The notes below the pieces were generated by a model that saw only the letters and a list, made by a program, of their open reading frames with translations, ran no database searches and had not been told where the DNA came from. From BOG-908 sp963751795 (lineage in GTDB: Bacteria; Pseudomonadota; Alphaproteobacteria; Acetobacterales; Acetobacteraceae), in NCBI GenBank assembly GCA_963751795.1, contig CAVVVI010000001.1:186001-250000 (forward strand): 64,000 bases of DNA, written 5' to 3'. Below, one piece after another: positions 24,976 to 33,863 of the stretch (positions are counted from its first letter, which is position 1; every line of letters begins with the position of its first letter). Position numbers and translations under genes: made by a program.

Positions 24976-25880
24976 GTGGCTCTCCTGTTGGGTGGGGTGG
25001 CCGGCTTGGCGTCGGCCGGCGGCTTGGGCTCGCCGGGATGGCCGTCCGCACCCGCATCGCCGGGCTGGGCGCCGGGCAGGGCCGGCGCGGCCGGGCGCGG
25101 GCGCACCGCCATGCGGTCCAGCAGCCGCATGTCCACCGACACCAGCGGCCGGTCGAGCAATTGCTGGGTCTCCTGCAGGCTGGAAAGCCGCGCCAGCGCC
25201 GCCGGCTCGTGGCCTTCCGGCAGCATCACCGTCATCCGGTTGCGCAGCTGCAGGTTCCAGCGCCGCTCGCCCACGCGCACGATCGCCGCCACCCGCGCCT
25301 TGATGGTGGGTGCGGCCGCCAGCGCATCGAGCATGTCGGCGGCATGCGCCGGCGCACCCAACCCCACCACCAGCGGCAGGTCGGTGAAGGCAGCCACGTC
25401 CTCGTCGGCCACCACCTCGCCGCCGCGGTCGATCAGCTGGAACTTGCCCTGGTTCTGCCAGATGGCGAAGGGCCGCCGCTCGGTCAGGTCCACGAAGATC
25501 GTCTCTGGCAGCCGGCGTTCCACGGCCACGTGCTGCACCCAGGGCAGCCGCTCGATGCGCGCACGCGCGTCATCCACCGAAAAGCCCAGGATGCGGTCGC
25601 CCACCTTCACGCTCAGCGCCTCTATCAGCTTGGGCTCCGGCGTGTTGGCCCGGCCGTCGATCCGGATGGTGCGCACGCGCAGATCGATCGCCTTGCCGAA
25701 ACGCTGCTCCAGCCCGGCCACGGCACCGCCGGTCTGCGCCGAATGCGCCACCGTCACGCCCACCAGCACCAGCGCGAAGCCGCTGATCGCCCACACGCCC
25801 AGCCGCAGATTGCGCCGCTGGCGCCGCAGCAGCAGCTTCATCCGGCTCGGGCGCACGATCTCGCGGTTCAGGCGCGGCAT
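24972..25880 (-). CDS. ftsQ: Cell division protein FtsQ
   Basis: FtsQ is the bitopic divisome protein. The 302-residue product has a basic cytoplasmic stretch (RQRRNLRLGVW), one membrane helix (ISGFALVLVGVTVAHS), a POTRA domain (RVRTIRIDGRANTPEPKLIEAL, here quoted in parts: RVRTIRIDG and PKLIEALSVKVG) and the beta domain with LPWVQHVAVERRLPETI and ERRPFAIWQ. A Pro/Ala-rich tail follows. The ATG at 25880 (MPRLNREIVRP) is chosen; it overlaps ddl by 13 nt. The ftsQ stop overlaps the ftsA start. Confidence 0.95.
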   Translation of the reverse strand: MPRLNREIVRPSRMKLLLRRQRRNLRLGVWAISGFALVLVGVTVAHSAQTGGAVAGLEQRFGKAIDLRVRTIRIDGRANTPEPKLIEALSVKVGDRILGFSVDDARARIERLPWVQHVAVERRLPETIFVDLTERRPFAIWQNQGKFQLIDRGGEVVADEDVAAFTDLPLVVGLGAPAHAADMLDALAAAPTIKARVAAIVRVGERRWNLQLRNRMTVMLPEGHEPAALARLSSLQETQQLLDRPLVSVDMRLLDRMAVRPRPAAPALPGAQPGDAGADGHPGEPKPPADAKPATPPNRRAT

Positions 25881-26800
25881 GCGGCGTGCTCCACCATCCA
25901 GCTGCACAGCGCGGGAAAATCCATGCCGCAGAACGCCGCCTGCTCGGGCAGCAGCGAGGTCGGCGTCATGCCGGGCTGCGTGTTCACCTCCAGCAGCACC
26001 AGCCGCCCGGGCTCGCCGGCGGTATCGTCGTAACGAAAATCCGCTCGCGTGGCACCGCGGCAGCCCAGCGCGCGATGGGCGGCCACCGCCAGCGCCATCG
26101 CCTCCGCCTGCGCGCGCGGATGCAGCGCCGCCGGGATCACGTGGCGCGAGCCGCCTTCGGCATATTTGCTGTCGTAATCATAGAACTCGCGCGTCGCGGC
26201 AATCTCGGTCACGGCCAGCGCGCGGTCTTCCAGCACGCCCACCGTCAGCTCGCGGCCCGGCACGAAGGCTTCCACCAGCGCCTGCGCGCCGAACCGCCAC
26301 GCCGCCGCAATGGCCGCGCGCCGCCCATCGCCGGCATGCAGGATCTCCACGCCCACCGAGGAGCCCTCGTTCAGCGGCTTGACCACGTAGGGCAGCGGCA
26401 GCGGATCGGCGGCGGCGAACTCGGCCAGGCTCACCACACGGCCCTCGGCGATCGGGAGCCCGGCGGCGGCGAACACCGCGCGGCTGGCCGCCTTGTCCAT
26501 CGCCAGCGCCGAGGCGCGCACGCCGGAGTGGGTGTACGGGATGCCCAGCCAATCCAGCACGCCCTGGATCACGCCGTCTTCGCCGTAGCGGCCGTGCAGC
26601 GCGTTGAACACCGCATCCGGCCGCTGCCCGCCCGGCGGGTCCAGCAACGCCAGCATGGCGGCCAGATCCTGCGCCCACCTCCACCGGCACCACGTCGAAT
26701 CCCGGCGCTCGCGCAGCGCCTCGATCACCTGGGCGCCGCTCGACAGGCTTACCGCGCGCTCGGCCGAAATGCCGCCATACAGCACCGCCACGCGCTTCAT
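25868..26800 (-). CDS. ddl: D-alanine-D-alanine ligase, with a compensated double frame disruption
   Basis: Ddl makes the D-Ala-D-Ala dipeptide for peptidoglycan. The 310-residue protein has VAVLYGGISAERAVSLSSG, FNALHGRYGEDGVIQG, PYTHSGVRASALAMDK, VVKPLNEGSSVGV and LLEVNTQPGMTPTSL. Residues 34-44 read DSTWCRWRWAQ, which is not like Ddl. In another frame the same bases encode GFDVVPVEVGA, the expected sequence. A base appears to be lost near 26703 (run of C in GAATCCCGG) and gained near 26668 (ATCCTG), so the total frame is kept. Either both are sequence errors or two compensating mutations occurred. The start overlaps the murB stop (ATGA). Confidence 0.9.
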   Translation of the reverse strand: MKRVAVLYGGISAERAVSLSSGAQVIEALRERRDSTWCRWRWAQDLAAMLALLDPPGGQRPDAVFNALHGRYGEDGVIQGVLDWLGIPYTHSGVRASALAMDKAASRAVFAAAGLPIAEGRVVSLAEFAAADPLPLPYVVKPLNEGSSVGVEILHAGDGRRAAIAAAWRFGAQALVEAFVPGRELTVGVLEDRALAVTEIAATREFYDYDSKYAEGGSRHVIPAALHPRAQAEAMALAVAAHRALGCRGATRADFRYDDTAGEPGRLVLLEVNTQPGMTPTSLLPEQAAFCGMDFPALCSWMVEHAACRA

Positions 26801-27750
26801 GGCGCCGCCACCGGCCAGGCGCGTGCGGCGGCAGCGCCGGGCACGCCGATGCGCTTGATCTCCCAGGCCAGGCTCACGCCGCTGGCCGCCTGCACGCGCC
26901 GGCGCACCTCCTCGCCCAACCCTTCCAGGTCGGCCGCGGTCGCATCGCCGGTGTTGAGCAGGAAATTGCAGTGCTTGGCCGAAACTTCGGCACCGCCGCG
27001 CCGCAGCCCGCGGCAGCCGGCGGCATCGATCAGCTCCCAGGCGCGGGCACCGGGCGGGTTGCGGAACGTCGAGCCGCCGGTACGCGCGCGCACCGGCTGC
27101 GTCGCCTCGCGGCTGCCGCGGATTTCGGCCATCCGCGCCGCAATCGCCGCATGGTCGCCCGGCCGCGCCAGGAAACGGGCGCGCACCACCACGCATTCCG
27201 GCGGCAGCCCGGAATGGCGATAGGAAAACCCGATCTCGCCGGCGCTCAGCCGCAGCAGCGCGCCCTGCCGCGTCACGATCTCCGCCCAATCCAGCGTGCC
27301 CGCCACATCGCCGCCATAGGCGCCGGCATTCATCGCCACCGCGCCGCCGATGCTGCCGGGAATGCCGCTGAGATATTCCAGCCCGGCCAGCCCGGCTTCG
27401 GCGGCGTGCTCGGCCACCGTGGCATCCAGCGCCGCGCCGCCCGCCACCACGCCATCGGCTTCGGCGTGGATGGTGCCGAACCCGCGCGCCAGGCGCACCA
27501 CCAGCCCGGCCAGCCCGCCATCACGCACGATGAGGTTGGAGGCGGCCCCGATCACCGTCACCGGCACGTCCATCGGCATGGCGGCCAGGAACCGCGCCAG
27601 ATCCTCCACGCCGGCGGGGCGCAGCAGCACCTCGGCCGGCCCGCCGACGCGGAACCAGGTGGCCGGCGCCAGCGGCGCTTCGGCGGCCAGCCGCCCGGCG
27701 GTGGCCGGCAGCGTGTCGATCAGATGCGCCGTGCGCTCGGCGGCCATCAT
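26797..27750 (-). CDS. murB: UDP-N-acetylenolpyruvoylglucosamine reductase MurB
   Basis: MurB reduces UDP-GlcNAc-enolpyruvate to UDP-MurNAc using FAD and NADPH. The 317-residue protein shows TWFRVGGPAEVLLRP, VTVIGAASNLIVRDGG, LEYLSGIPGSIGGAVAMNAG (FAD-binding core) and RTGGSTFRNPPG with a catalytic Ser, near VSAKHCNFLLNTG. It lacks the extra loop of type I enzymes, consistent with type II MurB. The start is the first of two consecutive ATG codons and overlaps the murC stop. The longer frame upstream belongs to murC noise. Confidence 0.95.
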   Translation of the reverse strand: MMAAERTAHLIDTLPATAGRLAAEAPLAPATWFRVGGPAEVLLRPAGVEDLARFLAAMPMDVPVTVIGAASNLIVRDGGLAGLVVRLARGFGTIHAEADGVVAGGAALDATVAEHAAEAGLAGLEYLSGIPGSIGGAVAMNAGAYGGDVAGTLDWAEIVTRQGALLRLSAGEIGFSYRHSGLPPECVVVRARFLARPGDHAAIAARMAEIRGSREATQPVRARTGGSTFRNPPGARAWELIDAAGCRGLRRGGAEVSAKHCNFLLNTGDATAADLEGLGEEVRRRVQAASGVSLAWEIKRIGVPGAAAARAWPVAAP

Positions 27751-29189
27751 GCCCCGCCACCCGCGCGCCGGCCGCGCCCCGCGCCGCCCTGCAGCGCCGT
27801 CAGCTGCGCCGGCAGCGCATGCGCCCAGGCGGTGATGGTGCCGGCGCCCAGGCACACCACGAAGTCGCCCGCCTTGGCGATGGCATGCACCATCTCGGCC
27901 AAATGCTCGGGGTTCTCCAGCGGCACCACGCTGCGATGGCCGCTGGCCCGCAGCCCGTCTACCAGCGCGTCGCGGTCGGCCCCGGGCACCGGCGCTTCGC
28001 CGGCGGCATACACGTCGGCCACGATCACCGTGCCCGCGTCGTTCATGCAGGTGCAGAATTCGGTGAACAGCGAGGCCAGGCGCGAATAGCGATGCGGCTG
28101 CACCACCGCCACCACATCGCGCGCCCCGGCCTGCCGCGCGGCGCGCAGCACGGCGGCAATCTCCACCGGATGGTGCCCGTAATCGTCGATGATTGTGATG
28201 CCGCCCACTTCGCCCGTCTTGGTGAAGCGCCGCTTGACGCCGCGGAACCCGGCGAACGCGCTCTTCAGCGTCTGGTCGTCGATCTCCATCTCGAAACCCA
28301 CGGCAACCGCGGCCAGCGCGTTGGCCACGTTGTGCTGCCCCAGCATCGGCAGCCGGAACGGCCCCATGCGCCGCCCGCGGCCGCGGAACCGGTCCGTCAC
28401 CGCCACCTCGAAGGTGGCGCCCAATTTGTCGGCGCGCAGGTTCTCGGCACGGATATCGGCCTGCGGCGAGAAGCCGTACGTCACGATTCGCCGGTCCAGG
28501 CGAGGGATCATCGCCTGCACCGCCGGATGGTCGATGCACAGCACGGCAAAGCCGTAGAACGGGATGTTGCCGACGAACTGGTCGTAGCCGGCGGTCATCG
28601 CCTCCGCACTGCCCCAATGGTCCAGGTGCTCGGGGTCCATGTTGGTGACCACGGCGATCGTGGCCGGCAGGCGCAGGAAGCTGCCGTCGCTCTCGTCGGC
28701 TTCCACCACCATCCAGTCGCCGGCGCCCATGCGCGTGTTGCTGCCGTACGCCTCGATGATGCCGCCGTTGATCACCGTGGGATCGAGCCTGGCCGCTTCC
28801 AGCACGGCGGCCACCAGGCTCGTCGTCGTCGTCTTGCCATGCGTGCCGCCCACCGCGATGGCCCAGCGCAGCCGCATCAGCTCGGCCAGCATCTCGGCGC
28901 GCCGCACCACCGGGATCAGCCGCTGGCGCGCGGTCACCACTTCGGGGTTGTCGGCGCGCACCGCGGTGCTCACCACCACCACCTGCGCGTCGGCCAGGTT
29001 GGCGGCATCGTGGCCCACGGCCACGTGCATGCCCTGCGCGCGCAGCCGGCGCACATTGGCGCTCTCGGCAATGTCGCTGCCCTGCACGGCGTAACCCAGC
29101 GTGTGCAGCACCTCGGCGATGCCCGACATGCCGATGCCGCCGATGCCGACGAAATGGATCTTGCCGATGCTCAGCGGCAGCGCCCTCAT
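27747..29189 (-). CDS. murC: UDP-N-acetylmuramate-L-alanine ligase MurC
   Basis: MurC adds L-Ala to UDP-MurNAc. The 480-residue Mur ligase has IHFVGIGGIGMSGIAEVL at the N-terminus, the P-loop AVGGTHGKTTTTSLVAAV, the VTNMDPEHLDHWG segment, the central GQHNVANALAAVAV and C-terminal IIDDYGHHPVEIAAVL and QPHRYSRLASLF, all diagnostic for MurC. It starts ATG at 29189 overlapping the murG stop (ATGA). It ends in a Gly/Arg-rich tail. Order murG-murC-murB-ddl is the usual alphaproteobacterial one. Confidence 0.97.
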   Translation of the reverse strand: MRALPLSIGKIHFVGIGGIGMSGIAEVLHTLGYAVQGSDIAESANVRRLRAQGMHVAVGHDAANLADAQVVVVSTAVRADNPEVVTARQRLIPVVRRAEMLAELMRLRWAIAVGGTHGKTTTTSLVAAVLEAARLDPTVINGGIIEAYGSNTRMGAGDWMVVEADESDGSFLRLPATIAVVTNMDPEHLDHWGSAEAMTAGYDQFVGNIPFYGFAVLCIDHPAVQAMIPRLDRRIVTYGFSPQADIRAENLRADKLGATFEVAVTDRFRGRGRRMGPFRLPMLGQHNVANALAAVAVGFEMEIDDQTLKSAFAGFRGVKRRFTKTGEVGGITIIDDYGHHPVEIAAVLRAARQAGARDVVAVVQPHRYSRLASLFTEFCTCMNDAGTVIVADVYAAGEAPVPGADRDALVDGLRASGHRSVVPLENPEHLAEMVHAIAKAGDFVVCLGAGTITAWAHALPAQLTALQGGAGRGRRAGGGA

Positions 29190-30296
29190 GATACCGTCTC
29201 CACCCCGGCCGCCAGCCGTTCCACCACATCGGCCAGCGCGGCCGCCGCATCCTCGTGCCCGCACCCGGCCGCCAGCTGCGCCGCCGTGGCCAGCGCCGCC
29301 GGCCTGCCGCACAGATCGCCCAGCAGCGCCGCCAGCGCGCCGGCCTGCAGCTCGGCCTGCCGGATCACCACCGCACCCGTCAGCGCCCGCGCATTGGCCG
29401 TCTGGTGGTCGTCGATCGCGCCGGGCAGCGGCACCAGGATCGCCGGGCGCCCGGCCACCGCGATCTCGGCGCAGGTGGAAGCCCCGGCGCGCGCGATCAC
29501 CAGATGCGCCGCGCGCAGCCGCTCGCCGATGTTGGTGAAGAACGGCGCCAGCTCGCAGCGCACCGCGGCGGCCGCATAGGCCGCCCGCACGCGCGCCAGA
29601 TCCTCCACCCGGCATTGCTGCACCACGTGCAGCCGCGCGCGCAGTGCCGCCGGCAGCGCGGCCACGGCTTCGGGCACCACGTCGCTGAACACACGCGCGC
29701 CCAGCGAGCCGCCGGTCACCAGCAGCTCGATGCGCTCGCCCGGTTTCTCGAAGGCCGTGCCGCGCAGCGCCTGGATGGCCGGGCGCACCGGGTTGCCGGT
29801 CACCACGCAGCGCACGCCGGCCGGCACGCGCGCCGTCTCCACGAAACCCAACGCCAGCAGGTCGGCGCGGCCGGAAAGGAAGCGGTTGGCCCGCCCCAGC
29901 ACCGCGTTCTGCTCGTGCAGCAGCACGAACGGCCGGCGCCGCAGCAGCCGCGCCGCCAGCACCGGCGGCACGCACGGATAGCCGCCGAACCCCACAACCA
30001 CCGAAGCATCGAGCCCGGCCAGGATGCGCCGCGCCTGCGCCGTGCCGGCCGCCAGCGCCCAGGTCGCCTGCACCGCCCGCCGCAGGCCGCGCCCGGCAAT
30101 GCCGGCGCCGCGCAGCACATGCACCTCGCGCCCGGCAAACACCGCGCTGCGCCCGGCGCCGGATGCGCACATCCGTCATCAGCACCACGCGATGCCCGCG
30201 CTCGATCAGCACGCCGGCCAGCGCTTCGGCCGGGAAGAAATGCCCGCCCGTGCCGCCCGCCGCGATCACCACCGGATGCACGCTCGGCCCCCTCAC
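29186..30296 (-). CDS. murG: MurG glycosyltransferase, with an apparent 1-nt frameshift
   Basis: MurG transfers GlcNAc to lipid I to give lipid II at the inner membrane face. The N-terminal frame begins with GTG at 30296 (overlapping the ftsW stop) and has VVIAAGGTGGHFFPAEAL and GHRVVLMTD. It then leaves the correct frame near 30160-30166; the right continuation ASGAGRSAVFAGREVHVLRG is one base away. The rest is normal: VVGFGGYPCVPPVLAA, LLHEQNAVLGRANR, LVTGGSLGARVFSD and VIARAGASTCAEIAVAGRP. Removing one extra base near 30164 gives a 369-residue protein of normal length. Probably a sequence error, since murG is essential. Confidence 0.9.
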
Positions 30297-31414
30297 GACG
30301 GATCCCCATGCGTGCGCCGCCGCGTCAGCGCCAGCAGCATGCCCATGCCCAGCGCCACCGACAGCGCCGAGCTGCCGCCATACGAGATGAACGGCAGCGT
30401 CATGCCCTTGGTCGGGATCAGGTGCAGCGCCGAGGCCATGTTCACGAAAGCCTGCAGCCCGAACCCGGTCACCAGCCCGGATGCCGCCAGGATCACGAAC
30501 TCATCGGTTTCCTGCACCAGCCGCAGTAGCCCGCGCAGCACGATGAAGCCGAAGATGCCTAATATCGTCAGGCAGATCAGCAGGCCGAACTCCTCGCCGG
30601 CCACCGCGAACACGAAATCGGCGTGTGCGTCGGGCAGCAGATCCTTCACCCGCCCCTCGCCGGGGCCACGGCCCAGCAGCCCGCCATTGCCGAAGGCCTG
30701 CAGCGCGGTATCCACCTGGTAGTGGTCGCCACTTTCGGGATGCACGAAGCGCATCACCCGGCTGCGCACATGCGGAAAGAACACGAACGCGCCCACGCCG
30801 GCGCCCACCATGCCCAGCGCGCCCACGCCCACGAACGCCATGTTCATGCCGCCCACGAACAGCTGCGCGAAGAACACCGCCGTGATCACCGTCAGCATGC
30901 CGATATCGGGCTGGCTCTTCAGCAGCATCAGGATCACCCCGAAAACCGCGAACGCCGCGATGGTGCCCGGAAACCCGCGCGTGCGCCGGCCTTCGGTCAG
31001 CAGCCACGCCGTCACCACCGCGAAGCACGGCTTGAGGAACTCGCTCGGCTGGATCGACATGCCCGGGATCGCGATCCACCGTCGCGCGCCCTTGATCTCG
31101 ACGCCGTGCACCAGCGTCAGCGCCGTCAGTGCAATAGCGGCCACGCAGCCGGCCAGCGCCACCCGCCGGATGGTGCGCGGCGAGAGCAGCGAGACGCCGA
31201 CGATCACCAGCCCGGCCATCGCCAGGAACACCACCTGCTTGGCGATGAACACGTCGCGCGACTGGTGGATGCGCTCGGCCACAGCAGGGCTCGCCGCCAG
31301 CACCAGCACGTAGCCGAAGCCGATCAGCGCGGCGATGCAGAACAGCGTCCAGCGATCCACCGTCCACCACCAGCGGCCCAGCACGGATTGGTCGGCGCGC
31401 GAGAACGTCGCCAT
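30293..31414 (-). CDS. ftsW: Peptidoglycan glycosyltransferase FtsW (SEDS family)
   Basis: The 373-residue polytopic SEDS protein has about ten membrane segments, and ends with GMTLPFISYGGSSALSVALGMG, the conserved SEDS C-terminal segment. The large periplasmic loop contains HPESGDHYQVDTALQAFGNGG, where the catalytic Asp region of SEDS enzymes lies, and ARRWIAIPGMSIQPSEFLKP is the other signature. FtsW polymerises lipid II at the septum with FtsI. The ATG overlaps the murD stop by one base (TGATG). Its stop overlaps murG. Confidence 0.96.
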   Translation of the reverse strand: MATFSRADQSVLGRWWWTVDRWTLFCIAALIGFGYVLVLAASPAVAERIHQSRDVFIAKQVVFLAMAGLVIVGVSLLSPRTIRRVALAGCVAAIALTALTLVHGVEIKGARRWIAIPGMSIQPSEFLKPCFAVVTAWLLTEGRRTRGFPGTIAAFAVFGVILMLLKSQPDIGMLTVITAVFFAQLFVGGMNMAFVGVGALGMVGAGVGAFVFFPHVRSRVMRFVHPESGDHYQVDTALQAFGNGGLLGRGPGEGRVKDLLPDAHADFVFAVAGEEFGLLICLTILGIFGFIVLRGLLRLVQETDEFVILAASGLVTGFGLQAFVNMASALHLIPTKGMTLPFISYGGSSALSVALGMGMLLALTRRRTHGDPS

Positions 31415-32781
31415 CAGCGTGCCCCCTCATCGGCCAGGCCGCGCGCCAGGGCAGCGAAATGCGCGCCGCGCTCCTCGAAGCCGGCAAACTGATCGAAACT
31501 GGCGCAGGCCGGCGACAGCAGCACCGTCTCGGCCCCCAGCGCGCGCGCAGCTTGCAGCGCCGCGGGCACGGCCGCCTCCAGCGTGCCCACCACGCTGTGC
31601 GATACGCCCTGCGCGGCTAGCGTTTCGGCAAAGGTCTCGGCATCGCGCCCGATCAGCAGCGCGGTGGCCACGCGCGCAAACAGCGGCGCCAGCGGCGCGA
31701 TGCCGCCTGCCTTGGCGATGCCGCCGGCGATCCACACCACGCGCCCGTAACAGGCCAGCGCGCGCGCCGTGGCGTCCGCGTTGGTGGCCTTGCTGTCGTT
31801 GACGAAGCGTATGCCGCCCACCGTGGCCACCAGCTCCTGCCGGTGCGCCAGCCCCGCGAAACTCGTGATGCCGCGCGCCACCGTGGCGCGCGCGATGCCC
31901 AGCGCGCCGGCCAGGGCCGCGGCCGCGGCCGCGTTCTGCGCGTTATGCGTGCCCGGCAGCGCCTGCGCGTCCGCCAGATCCACGATCGGGCCCTGCGCAT
32001 CGCGCAGCACGCTGCCATCGCACCACACAGTGGCCGGCGCGCTGCCGGAGACGCGGATCGCGTGCGGCATGCGCGCGGCCAGCGCGGCGCTGTCGGCATC
32101 GTCGATGCCCACGACAGCCACGTCGCCGTCCTGCTGGCGCCCGAAGATTTCCCGCTTGGCAGCCAGATAGCCGTCCATGGTGCCGTGGCGGTCCAGATGG
32201 TCCGGGCTCAAATTCAGCATGCAGGCGACAGCGAAGCGTAACGTTGCGAGTCGCTCCAACATGTAGGAGGACATCTCGAGCACGTACACGCCGTCATCGC
32301 CCAGCCAGGGCAGGCTGAGCGCGGCCGGGCCCAGATTGGCGCCCGCCGCATGCGCCACGCCGGCGCCGGCCAGGATATGCGCCAGCAGCGCCGTGGTGGT
32401 GGATTTGCCGTTGGTGCCGGTGATGCCCACGAAGCGCGCCGCACTGCCACTGCCGCGCACCGCCTGGTACAGCAGCTCGGCATCCGTCCAGATCGGCGTG
32501 CCCGCCTCGCGCGCGGCGGCCGCAATGCGGTGCGGCACAGGCAGCACATGCGCGATGCCGGGCGAGAGCACCAGCGCGTCGAAATCGCCGATCTCGCCCA
32601 CCGGATCGGCCACCACGCAGCCTTCGCGCACCGCCGCCTCGCGGGCGAACGGCGCATCGTCCCATGCCAGCACGCTCGCCCCCATGGCGGCGAGCGCGCG
32701 TGAAGCAGCCAGCCCGGCGCGGCCGAGCCCGACGACGGCGAAGCGCCGGCCGGCAAACACATGGGGCGAAAAACCGCTCAT
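31414..32781 (-). CDS. murD: UDP-N-acetylmuramoylalanine-D-glutamate ligase MurD
   Basis: MurD adds D-Glu to UDP-MurNAc-L-Ala. The 455-residue Mur ligase has FAVVGLGRAGLAASRAL, the P-loop GITGTNGKSTTTALLAH, LEMSSYMLERL, LNLSPDHLDRHGTMDGY, ALPGTHNAQNAAAAAAL and the C-terminal FVNDSKATNADATARAL that is characteristic of MurD. ATG at 32781 overlaps the mraY stop (ATGA). The stop touches the ftsW ATG. Confidence 0.97.
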   Translation of the reverse strand: MSGFSPHVFAGRRFAVVGLGRAGLAASRALAAMGASVLAWDDAPFAREAAVREGCVVADPVGEIGDFDALVLSPGIAHVLPVPHRIAAAAREAGTPIWTDAELLYQAVRGSGSAARFVGITGTNGKSTTTALLAHILAGAGVAHAAGANLGPAALSLPWLGDDGVYVLEMSSYMLERLATLRFAVACMLNLSPDHLDRHGTMDGYLAAKREIFGRQQDGDVAVVGIDDADSAALAARMPHAIRVSGSAPATVWCDGSVLRDAQGPIVDLADAQALPGTHNAQNAAAAAALAGALGIARATVARGITSFAGLAHRQELVATVGGIRFVNDSKATNADATARALACYGRVVWIAGGIAKAGGIAPLAPLFARVATALLIGRDAETFAETLAAQGVSHSVVGTLEAAVPAALQAARALGAETVLLSPACASFDQFAGFEERGAHFAALARGLADEGAR

Positions 32782-33863
32782 CGGATCTTCAACGTCGCCA
32801 GGCTGACCAGTGCGAGGATCATCGAGACGATCCAGAAGCGGATTACGATGGTCGGCTCGGCCCAGCCCTTCTTTTCGAAATGATGATGCAGCGGCGCCAT
32901 CAGGAACACGCGCCGCCCGGTGCGCTTGAACCAGAACACCTGCACGATCACCGACACGGTCTCGACCACGAACAGCCCGCCGGCGATCATCAGCACGATC
33001 TCGTGCTTGGTCGCCACCGCCACCGCGCCCAGCGCGCCGCCCAATGCGAGGCTGCCGGTATCGCCCATGAACACGGCGGCCGGCGGTGCATTGAACCACA
33101 GGAAGCCCATGCCGGCGCCGATCACCGCGGCGCAGAACACCGCCAGCTCGCCGACTTCGGGCACGTGGTTCAACTGTAGGTAATCTGCAAAATGACTGTT
33201 GCCGACGAGATAGGAGATCAGCGCGAATACGGCGGCCACGATGATGGTGGGCACCGTCGCCAGCCCATCCAGCCCGTCGGTCAGGTTCACCGCATTGCTG
33301 CTGCCCACCAGCACGAACATGCCGAATACCGGGAATGCCAGGCCCAGATGCAGCAGCACGCCCTTGAAGAACGGCACGGCCACGCTGGTGCCCAGCACGC
33401 CGCCGGTCAGATGCGCGATCCAGCCGGCGGTGATCAGCCCGATGCCCAGCTGCACCACCAGCTTGCCGCGCGCCGATACGCCTTTGGTGTTGCGGCGCGA
33501 GAGCTTGAGGTAGTCGTCCACGAAGCCGATCGCACCGTAGCCGAGCGTGCAGAACAGCACCGCCCACACATAGCCGCTGCGCAGATCGGCCCAGAGCAGC
33601 GTCGATACCGTCATCGCGGCCAGGATCAGCACGCCGCCCATCGTCGGCGTGCCCTTCTTTTCCACGATGTGGCGCTCCGGCCCGTCGCTGCGGATCGGCT
33701 GGCCGCCGCGCTGCACCGAACGCAGCCAGCGGATCACCCGCGGGCCCAGCCAGAAGCAGATCACCAGCGCCGTCAGGCAGGCCGCGCCCGAACGGAAAGT
33801 CTGATAGCGGAACAGGTTGAATGCCGAAACCTCACCGGCATAAAGATGCAGCAGATACAGCAT
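32778..33863 (-). CDS. mraY: Phospho-N-acetylmuramoyl-pentapeptide transferase MraY
   Basis: MraY makes lipid I from UDP-MurNAc-pentapeptide and undecaprenyl phosphate. The 361-residue protein has ten membrane helices, the DD-containing GAIGFVDDYLKLSRRNTKG, NLTDGLDGLATVPT and FMGDTGSLALGG (catalytic Asp) and the cytoplasmic HHHFEKKGWAEPTIVIRFW near the C-terminus. Length and all motifs are normal. The ATG shares one base with the murF stop (TGATG). Confidence 0.97.
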   Translation of the reverse strand: MLYLLHLYAGEVSAFNLFRYQTFRSGAACLTALVICFWLGPRVIRWLRSVQRGGQPIRSDGPERHIVEKKGTPTMGGVLILAAMTVSTLLWADLRSGYVWAVLFCTLGYGAIGFVDDYLKLSRRNTKGVSARGKLVVQLGIGLITAGWIAHLTGGVLGTSVAVPFFKGVLLHLGLAFPVFGMFVLVGSSNAVNLTDGLDGLATVPTIIVAAVFALISYLVGNSHFADYLQLNHVPEVGELAVFCAAVIGAGMGFLWFNAPPAAVFMGDTGSLALGGALGAVAVATKHEIVLMIAGGLFVVETVSVIVQVFWFKRTGRRVFLMAPLHHHFEKKGWAEPTIVIRFWIVSMILALVSLATLKIR

